NCBI GenBank assembly: GCA_964432875.1
Contig: CAYSPJ010000115.1
Location: forward strand, 1-15,872
Reading direction: 5' to 3'
Source of the DNA: JACJYE01 sp964432875
GTDB lineage: Bacteria; Bacteroidota; Bacteroidia; Chitinophagales; Saprospiraceae
Length of the DNA: 15,872 nucleotides
Positions 1 through 8,500 of the stretch are shown here, one piece after another (the first letter of the stretch is position 1; each line of letters begins with the position of its first letter). The notes below the pieces were generated by a model. That model did not search any database and had not been told where the DNA came from. It was given only the letters and a program-made list of their open reading frames with translations. A program made the translations under genes and the position numbers.

Positions 1-2
1 TG

Positions 3-1562
3 TTATGCCTCATCCTCCCAATCCTCGGGCATATCTGCCAGTTCATAACCGGCGGTCTCCTCGAAGTGTGTAGCTGGCAAATCTTCAGCGCCATGGGCGA
101 GCGCTTTAAGGGGACTGAGGAAGGCAATGACCAGCAGGCCTACGAGGGTACACAAGATGGCGATACCCGTAAAAACAGCCTTTTCGCCGACCTGCTGCGC
201 GAGCTCCCCCAAGACTCCGGCCAGCTTATTGCCCAGGCCGATGGCCGCGAAATAAAACCCCATCATAATGGCGCCATAGCGCGCAGGCGCCAGTTTGGTG
301 ATGAAAGACATGGCCACGGGCGAGGCGCATAATTCACCGACCGTATGGAAGAGGTAGGCTATCGCCAACCAATACATAGCCGACTCGCCACGCAGGCCGT
401 ATTGGACGGCGGCGCCGGTCATAAACAGGAAGCCCCAGCCCATGATGATGATGCCGATGGCGATTTTGAAGATCGAAGAGGCTTCCCGCCCTTGCTTTTT
501 CAGCCGCAGCCAGAATAGGCCGATGGGGATGCCCAGCAGGATGATGAAAAAGGGGTTGAGGGAGAGGAACCAGGGGGCCGGCAGCTCGAAGCCGCCCAGC
601 ATGCGGTTGGTTTTTTGCTGGGCATATAAGTTCATCAGCCCTTCGGTTTGTTCAAAGGCGCCCCAGAATAGGACGATGAGCAATAAAGCGATGAAAAGCA
701 GCAGCAGCCGTCCTCGTTCTATCTGGTTGGCATTCTGGTAGAGGGCGATGCCCAGCCCGGCAGCCCAGCCAGCACCGATGCAGAGCAGGCCGTAGCCCCA
801 TTGGCCTTGCCCCAGCAGGTACAGCCCGATCAGCAAAGCTGCCAGTGTAGCTGCCAAGGGCAAGCGGCTCTGGAAAACCTGGCCAAAGAGATGGCTTTCA
901 GCCCGCAGGCTTTCCCGGGAAGGTGCTTCGCCTATGCCGGGAAAGTGCTTTTGCCCCAGGAGGAAAGCTGCCAGCCCCAACAGCATGGCCAGCCCTGCCA
1001 GCCCAAAGCCCAGCCGCCAGCCATGAACCGAACCGATCCAGCCGATGAGCAGCGCGCCCAGGAAAGTGCCGATATTGATGCCGATGTAAAACAGGGTGAA
1101 ACCCACGTCCCGCTGCCCATCGCCGGGCCGATACAGGCTGCCGACCATGGCGCTGATATTGGGCTTCAGGCAGCCAGCACCCAGGATGATGAAGGCCAGG
1201 CCTGTATAGAATGTTGTTATCCATTGCAAAGCCAGCAGCGTCAGGCCAATGCAGAGCAAGATGCCCCCCAGCAATACCCCGCGCTTCTGCCCTAGCCAGC
1301 GGTCGGCCAGCAGCCCGCCGGGGATGGCCGCCACATAGACCAGCATGGCATACCAGCCGAAAAGCGACAGCGCCTCGGCATTGGTCCAGCCAAAGCCTGG
1401 ATTGCTGCCAGTGGCCTGGGCGACAAAGAACAGCACCAGGATGCCCTGCATCCCATAGAAGGCAAAACTGCCCCACAATTCAGTGGAAAACAGGTAAATA
1501 AGCCCGGCAGGATGACCGAACAACCTGGGCCCGTCGTAGTTATATGCCGCTGGCTTGGCCAT
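3..1562 (-). CDS. POT/PTR-family peptide MFS transporter
   Basis: Predicted inner-membrane oligopeptide (di-/tripeptide) transporter of the proton-dependent POT family, 519 aa with about 12-14 hydrophobic segments. Visible family marks: LADRWLG after TM2 (residues 85-91), LKPNIS (132-137), the second PTR2 signature FTLFYIGINIGTFLG (155-169), FWGAFEQ in the TM7 region (299-305) and GELCASPVAMSFITKLAP (409-426). The start at 1562 (MAKPAAYNYDG) is chosen because the family's LFGHP...YLF segment follows directly; the frame stays open about 78 codons further upstream, but that stretch does not look like transporter sequence. Oddity: the TM1 motif ExxERFxYYG reads ELWGSFAFYG (residues 28-37), so the second Glu and the Arg used in proton coupling are Gly31 and Ser32. 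The C-terminal tail is acidic (EDWEDEA). It diverges from ruvA across about 200 bp. Family assignment is firm; substrate and coupling ion are not known. Confidence 0.93.
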   Translation of the reverse strand: MAKPAAYNYDGPRLFGHPAGLIYLFSTELWGSFAFYGMQGILVLFFVAQATGSNPGFGWTNAEALSLFGWYAMLVYVAAIPGGLLADRWLGQKRGVLLGGILLCIGLTLLALQWITTFYTGLAFIILGAGCLKPNISAMVGSLYRPGDGQRDVGFTLFYIGINIGTFLGALLIGWIGSVHGWRLGFGLAGLAMLLGLAAFLLGQKHFPGIGEAPSRESLRAESHLFGQVFQSRLPLAATLAALLIGLYLLGQGQWGYGLLCIGAGWAAGLGIALYQNANQIERGRLLLLFIALLLIVLFWGAFEQTEGLMNLYAQQKTNRMLGGFELPAPWFLSLNPFFIILLGIPIGLFWLRLKKQGREASSIFKIAIGIIIMGWGFLFMTGAAVQYGLRGESAMYWLAIAYLFHTVGELCASPVAMSFITKLAPARYGAIMMGFYFAAIGLGNKLAGVLGELAQQVGEKAVFTGIAILCTLVGLLVIAFLSPLKALAHGAEDLPATHFEETAGYELADMPEDWEDEA

Positions 1563-1631
1563 AGCGCAAGGTATTTGTTTTGTACAAACGGCTAAAAATA
1601 GCAGTTTTTGAGCAGCCGCCTCCACCCTGGG

Positions 1632-1662
1632 CAACTTTATTTTAGCCAACAAACATTTCCAA
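1632..1662 (-). promoter_or_regulatory. Possible Bacteroidota-type promoter of the transporter gene
   Basis: Read on the minus strand: TTGG, 19 bases, TAAAGTTG. This resembles the Bacteroidota -33 TTTG and -7 TAnnTTTG elements with one mismatch in each. It would give a leader of about 60 nt. Pattern match only. Confidence 0.25.
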
Positions 1663-1670
1663 CCGCTATT

Positions 1671-1701
1671 TTTCTGATTTTCATACTTCTTCTTACCTTC
1701 G
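1671..1701 (+). promoter_or_regulatory. Possible Bacteroidota-type promoter of ruvA
   Basis: TTTC, 19 bases, TACCTTCG. Each element differs by one base from TTTG / TAnnTTTG. It lies about 60 nt upstream of the ruvA start and within 10-40 bp of the proposed divergent promoter of the transporter, so the two may share control. Weak pattern match. Confidence 0.3.
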
Positions 1702-1763
1702 TGGTCGTTTTGCGATTTCAGAGGGGCTTGCCCCATAGTCGCCATCGTAATGCCCAAACAAAC

Positions 1764-2354
1764 ATGATTGCATACATCAAAGGAGAGATAACCCACAAAA
1801 GCCCGACCTTCATTATCGTAGAGGCCGCCGGGCTAGGTTATCACATCAATATCAGCCTCTACACCTACGCCAGGGTGGAGAAGCTGGAATCCGTCAAGAT
1901 ACTGACCCATTTGCATATCAAAGAAGATGCCCATACGCTTTACGGCTTTGCCGATTCGGCCGAGCGCAGCCTCTTCGTCCACCTGATTTCTGTATCTGGC
2001 ATCGGGCCCAATACTGCCCAACTCATCCTTTCGTCGATGAACCCTGATGAACTGCGCGCTGCTATCATCGGCGAAGATGTGAACGCCCTGCAGCGCCTCA
2101 AAGGCGTCGGGCCTAAGACCGCCAAGCGCATCATCCTGGATTTGAAAGACAAAATGATGAAGGATAGCGGGGGGGAGCCCATCGCCTTGGTACCCCAGCA
2201 CAATACGATCCGGGAAGAGGCGTTATCTGCCTTGGTCGCATTGCAATTCAACCGTATTCAGGCGCAGAAGGCACTGAACAGGATACTCAACGACAAGCCG
2301 GGCGTTGCTGGCGTGGAGGAACTAATAAAACTGGCGCTCAAAGAGCTGTCCTGA
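1764..2354 (+). CDS. ruvA: Holliday junction branch migration complex subunit RuvA
   Basis: RuvA binds the four-way Holliday junction and loads the RuvB motor for branch migration during recombination and repair. The product is 196 aa, close to the ~200 aa usual for the family. The N-terminal OB-fold begins MIAYIKGEI. The conserved HIKEDAHTLYGF (residues 51-62) carries the acidic-pin pair Glu54-Asp55. Two helix-hairpin-helix motifs follow: SVSGIGPNTAQLIL (76-89) and RLKGVGPKTAKRII (111-124). The C-terminal domain III that contacts RuvB spans about 147-196. The start at 1764 is chosen because MIAYIKG is the canonical RuvA N-terminus and an A-rich CAAACAAAC precedes it; the frame is open upstream but encodes unrelated hydrophobic sequence. 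sprA follows on the same strand after about 220 bp. I recall ruvA-sprA adjacency from other Bacteroidota. No ruvB or ruvC is in the window. Confidence 0.96.
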   Translation: MIAYIKGEITHKSPTFIIVEAAGLGYHINISLYTYARVEKLESVKILTHLHIKEDAHTLYGFADSAERSLFVHLISVSGIGPNTAQLILSSMNPDELRAAIIGEDVNALQRLKGVGPKTAKRIILDLKDKMMKDSGGEPIALVPQHNTIREEALSALVALQFNRIQAQKALNRILNDKPGVAGVEELIKLALKELS

Positions 2355-2490
2355 TTGATGCCTGCCCTTGCTGGGCCTATTTCCTCAAAATGCATTTATG
2401 TTAAAATCGGGCTAAATAACAGGAAGGCCACTTTGCTTGCGTTTTAGGGGAATAATTAGCTGAACAGGAATTGATAAACATAAGGAATGC

Positions 2491-2520
2491 TTTGATTTTC
2501 AGTGGTTTGATTTAGGGTTG
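2491..2520 (+). promoter_or_regulatory. Probable promoter of sprA
   Basis: TTTG, 18 bases, TAGGGTTG: an exact -33 element and a -7 element with one mismatch to TAnnTTTG. It would start transcription near 2527 with a leader of about 50 nt, so sprA need not depend on read-through from ruvA. Confidence 0.42.
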
Positions 2521-2575
2521 CCCTGTCGGCATGCCCGAAATATTCGGCCACAGCAGAGTCCCATGCTAAATTGTT

Positions 2576-5500
2576 ATGAACAGAATACTTTTACCTTCTA
2601 GCCTTTTTCTCGGGATAGCAACTCTTGCCCTCAGTGCGGTAGACTACAGCGCCGGCCATAAAGGCCCACTGGCACCTCCCCGCGCTGCCATCGAAGAGCA
2701 TGGCGCAGCCCTCTCCAGCGCAAATGAAAGCCCCGCTGCCATGGAAAAGCCTGCCCCTCTGCCATACAACCCGCTGGCCCTCCCTGAAGCCGTGGCTCTG
2801 GCGCCTGAAGCGCCAGATACCATCCCGGATATCCAGGACCGCTACGGCGATTTTTTCACTAACCCCAATACTAACCTTATTGACCTGGACGACCCCAGCA
2901 GCGTTAATAAAAGCATTGAATACGATCCAGTCACTGGGCAGTACATCATCACTGAGCGCATTGGCGACGACTTCTTCCGCCCTCCCAGCTACATGTCCTT
3001 TGAAGAATACTTCAATCAGCGCCAAAAACAAGAAGAACGCGACTACTTCAACCAGCTGGCCGGCGTCAGTACGGGCAAAGGGGTGAGCGCCCTGGACCCC
3101 ATCGCCAAAATCGATGTCAAAGACAATCTCCTGGACCGCCTCTTCGGGGGTACTGAGGTGGATATCCGGCCCCAGGGCAATATCGACCTCATCTTCGGGG
3201 TGGATATCTCCAGGGTGGAAAACCCTATCCTTACGGAGCGGCAGCGTACCGTGGGCGGCTTTAATTTTAACATGAATATCAACATGAACGTCACGGGCAA
3301 GATTGGCGAAAAATTGACCCTGACGACCAATTACAATACCAACGCCACCTTCAACTTCGACAACCAAATCAAACTAGACTATAATAGCGACAACTTTGCA
3401 GGTGGCGAAGATGCCATCTTGCAGAAAATCGAGGCCGGCAACGTCAGCCTGCCCTTGCGTGGCAATCTCATCCAGGGGGCGCAAAGCCTTTTTGGCCTGA
3501 AAACGGAGATGCAGTTTGGCCACCTGCGCCTGACGGCTATTGCCTCTCAGCAAAAATCTCAGCAGAACAATATCCGCGTAGAGGGTGGTGCTCAAATCCA
3601 GCAGTTTGAAGTTTATGCTGATGAGTACGACGAAAACCGCCACTTCCTCCTGTCCTTCTTCAACCGCGATAACTTCGAGCGCTCGCTGATCAACCTGCCG
3701 CAGGTCAATACGCTGTTTAAAATCAAAAAGCTCGAAGTCTGGATTACCAACAACCGCAACGAAGTAGTCGATGTGCGCGATATCGTAGCCCTGGCGGACT
3801 TGGGGGAGGCTCAGCGCTTGGTCAGTCCGGATAAGGTAACCCCCAATCCCACCTGGAACCGGCGCGACCTGATTGACAACAAGCCCCTGCCCGACAACTC
3901 GGCAAACGACCTCTACGGCCGCATCCTGGCTAAAGGCGAAGACGCCCGCGATATCGACAAAGCCGTACAGGCCCTGCAAACAGAATTTGGTTTGCAACAA
4001 GCCCGCGACTTTGAGAAGGTCAGCGCCCGCCGCTTGCGCGAAACGGAATATACCTTCCACCCCGAGCTGGGCTTTATCTCCGTCAACATCAACGTGCAGC
4101 CAAACCAGGTGCTGGGGGTCGCTTTTGAATACGAATACAACGGCAACATCTACCGCGTGGGGGAAATGTCGATCAATAGCGGTACCGTGGGCGCCGATAC
4201 CACCGACCTGACCCCCAAAGTGCTCTTCGTGAAAATGCTGAAAAGCACGACTCAGCGCACCGACGTGCCCACCTGGGATTTGATGATGAAAAACGTCTAT
4301 TCCATCGGCGCTTTTCAGGTCAACCCTCAGGATTTTCGCCTGGATATTTTTTATGACGACCCTGGCGCGGGCCAAAAGCGCTTCCTGCCAGAGACCAACC
4401 TGGCCGGCCAGCCGCTGCTGCGCGTCTTCAACCTGGACAACCTCAACACCCAAGGCGATCCCCAACCCGATGGCATCTTCGACTTCGTGCCCGGCGTAAC
4501 CATCAACCCTCGCAACGGGCGCATCATGTTCCCCGTGCTAGAGCCCTTTGGCGATGCTCTTGGCAACTTGATTGATGATGAGCTGCTGCGCCGGAAATAC
4601 GTTTACGACTCCCTTTATCGCACCACCCTTTTCCTGGCCCAGGAATCAGCTGAACAAAACCGTTTCATCATCCGTGGGGAATATAAATCGAGCGTATCTT
4701 CGGAAATTTCCCTGGGGGCCTTCAATATCCCACCCGGTTCGGTGAGCGTGACGGCTGGCGGCCAGCGCCTCGTTGAAGGCGTGGATTATGAGGTGGATTA
4801 TAACATCGGCAAGGTACGCATCCTCAACGATGCCCTGCTGCAATCCGGGGTACCCGTTAATGTATCCTTTGAAGACAACACCCTTTTCGGCTTCCAGGCG
4901 AAAACCATGATTGGTTTGCGGGCAGACTATGCCTTGGGCAAAGATATCAACCTTGGCGCCACTTTCTTGCAGCTTTTCGAGCGCCCTTTCACTCAAAAGG
5001 TAAATGTGGGCGAAGACCCCATCAACAACAAAATATTCGGAGTGGACCTCAATATGAGCAAGCCAGCTCCCTGGTTGACCCGGGCAGTGGATGCCTTGCC
5101 TTTCCTTTCCACCAAAGAGGCCTCAAATATAACGGTAGCGCTGGAAGCAGCGGCTTTGAGGCCCGGCCATGCCCGCGCCATCAACCTCAATACTCAAGAC
5201 AAAGGCGGGGTAGTCTATATCGACGACTTTGAAGGCAGCGGCAGCTCCTTCGACTTGCGCGTGCCTGCCAACCGCTGGTATATTTCCGGTACGCCCCAAA
5301 ACGACGAACAAAACAACAACCCCCTCTTCCCGGAAGCTGGCTTAATCAACGACCTGCGCTTCGGCGCCAACCGGGCTTTGCTGAATTGGTACCGCCTAGA
5401 CCCTATTGCTCGTGGTACCAGTGATGAGAATAACCCTTATACCAGTTTGGTACCACAGACGGAGGTCTTCCCCAACTTGACCGTAACGCCCAACCAGTTG

Positions 5501-8500
5501 CCCAACGTGCAGACTTTTGACCTGGCTTATTACCCCAGTGAAAGGGGGTCTTACAACTTTGACCTGCCGCAGGGCTACCCCGGTTATACCCGTGGCGTAG
5601 AAACTGCCGACGGGACCATCCGCCTGCGAGACCCACAAACCCGCTGGGCTGGTATCACGCGGGCCTTGACCACCAACGACTTCCAAACGGCTAATATCGA
5701 ATTCCTCGAATTTTGGTTGTTGAGCCCCTTCCTCGATACCTTGGGCTCTGCCAATCCCGACCCTGATTACGAACGCCGCCAGGGCGACCTGTACATCAAC
5801 CTCGGCAATATCTCCGAAGATGTGTTGCGGGATTCCCGCCTCTTTTTTGAAAACGGCTTGCCGGGCCCCGCCAGCCCCGACCGCCGCACGGACGATACCC
5901 CCTGGGGGCGGGTGCCGGTCTCCCAACAGATTGTACGCGCCTTCGACAACGATGTCGCCACGCGCGAAAGGCAAGACCTCGGCCTCGATGGCCTGGACAA
6001 TGACGAAGAGCGAGTGAAGTTTGCCAACTACATTGCGGCCATCGCCGCGGAGAATCAGGCAGCTGCAGATATGGTGAGCCAGGACCCCGCTGGCGATGAT
6101 TTCCTTTACTACCGGGACCCCAGCCTCCCCGCTGGCGCCGGCGTGCTGGAGCGCTACAAGCGCTTCAACAATACCGAAGGCAACTCCGGCTCCAACGAGT
6201 CCAATGATGTGCGGCAGACCGCAACCAATATCCCCGATTCGGAAGATATCGACCAGGACAATACCCTGAACGAAACGGAAGCTTATTTTCAGTACAAAAT
6301 CTCCTTCCGGGCAGACCCTTCCAACCCTCGCGAGATCGATATGGCCAATACGCCTTTCATCACCGACCGCCGGGAAAGCCAGGACGGGCGCCGCGTCTGG
6401 TATCGCTTCCGCATCCCGCTCGATGGGCCCGAGAAAAAAGCCATCGGCGGTATCCGCGACTTCCGTTCGATCCGCTTTATGCGCATGTATATGCACAACT
6501 TCGAAGCGCCGGTCGTGTTGCGTTTTGCCCGCCTGGAGCTGGTGCGCAACCAGTGGCGCCGCTACCGGGGCGACCTGACCGAGCTCAATGGCCCTGCCAT
6601 CCCAGTCTGTAAGGCCGATTCGACCAATTTTAGCGTGGATAACGTCAATATCGAAGAAAATAATGGCCGCCAGCCTTTCAACTACGTGCTGCCCGAGGGG
6701 ATCCAGCGCGAACAAGCCATCGGCGTTTTTGCCGCCCTGCAAAACGAGCAGTCTCAATTGATGCAAGTCCGCAACCTTTGCGATGGGGATGAGCGGGCCA
6801 TTTTCAAAATCATCAATATGGACATGCGCGTCTATGAGCGCTTCAAGATGTTTGTCCATGGCGAAGAGCTCGGTAGCCCGGTGCCCGATGGAGCGCTATC
6901 GGTTTATGTGCGTTTAGGCAGCGATTTTAAAAACAACTACTACGAGTACGAAATACCGCTGACCATGTCGAAGCCGGAGCGCCTACCGGCCAACCCCAAC
7001 AGCGCGGAATACAAGCTCGAAGTCTGGCGCCCTGAAAATGAGTTTGATTTTCAACTGGAAGAATTGGTCGACCTCAAAAAAGAACGCAATGAAACGGGGG
7101 CGCCGCTAAATGCCGAGTACATCAAAGACCTCATCAAGGATGGGGTTACCCACCGGGTGAAGATACGTGGCAATCCTACTATTGGCCCGGTCAAGGTCGT
7201 CATGGTGGGCATACGCAACAACTACGATTTTGACAACGTGCCCTACGATGCGGAAATATGGATCAATGAAATGCGCCTGACCGGCCTTGATGAACGGGGC
7301 GGGGCTGCTGCTACCGGGCGGATTGATGCGCAGTTGGCAGATTTTGGCAGCATCACTTTGGCTGGCAATATCAGCTCCATCGGCTTTGGAGCTATTGACC
7401 AGAAAGTGCAGGAACGGCAGCGCGAACAGATCAGTGGCTTTGACTTGGCAGCCAATTTTAACCTCGATAAATTTTTCCCCGAAACCTGGGGGCTGCGCCT
7501 GCCCTTCTACGCCCAGTATTCCAACGTGACCCGCACCCCAGAGTTTGACCCTTACGATCTGGATATCCGGCTCAAAGACAAAATCAGGCTGGCGGATAAT
7601 GACGCTGAACGGGACTCGCTGCGCGCGCAGGCTCAGGATGTGACCATTATCAAGAGTTACAACTTGACCAACGTGCGCAAGGATCGCAGCAGCCGCGGTG
7701 GGCTGCCCATGCCCTGGAGCATCTCCAACTTCAGCGCCAGCTATTCTTTTACTGAAACGACCAACCGAACCCCCATCATCGAGTTTGATGAAGAACAACG
7801 CCATATCGGCGCGCTGGATTATCTCTACACCATGCCTGCCAAAACTATCCAGCCTTTTAAAAACCTCAAGAGCAAGCACCTGAAGCTGATTTCGGAGTTC
7901 AACTTCAATCCTCTGCCGAATTCCTTCAGCTTCAGCTCGATCATGAACCGCACTTTCCAGACCACCCGCTACCGCTTCGCCGGCGTGGACCCGCGCTTCA
8001 ACACCTTCTTCAACAAGCGCTTTACCTGGGAGCGGAGTTACGACTTGCAATGGGACCTTACCCGTTCGCTGAAATTCAACTTCAGCGCCATCAATTCCGC
8101 CGTCATCGACGAGCCGTATGAAACGCAACTTATCGAAGATTTCGGCTTCGAGCGGGCCCGCCAGATCCGGCGGGATAGCATCTGGACGAATATCCAGCAA
8201 TTTGGCCGGCCAAAGAATTACCAGCACAACCTCAACGTGAGCTACAACCTGCCTTTGCGGCACCTGCCCATCGTGGGAGATATGATTACGGCAAAGGTAC
8301 AGTACACCGGTGGGTACAATTGGGCGGCAGCGGCGCTGAATATGGATAGCCTGGGCAATGTCATTCAAAACAACCAGAACCGCACCGGCAACGTGGATCT
8401 CAATTTTGAGAAACTCTATGACAAAATTGGCTATCTGCGCAAAATCAACCGGGGCAAGGCAGCCGCCCGGCCTACCCGCCCGGGCCAGCAGCCTGGCCAG

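Noticed and set aside
1608..1763. Possible 52-residue N-terminal extension of RuvA with a hydrophobic stretch
   Set aside because: RuvA starts MIAYIKG in its family and has no membrane segment; the extension covers the promoter region.
2355..2400. GCCC-TTGCT-GGGC just after ruvA as a terminator
   Set aside because: The stem is only 4 bp and no T-run follows.
3374..4465. Minus-strand open frame of several hundred codons inside sprA, and similar ones at 5396-6859 and 7106-8368
   Set aside because: They are antisense shadows of a GC-rich coding sequence. The plus-strand SprA product matches its family throughout.
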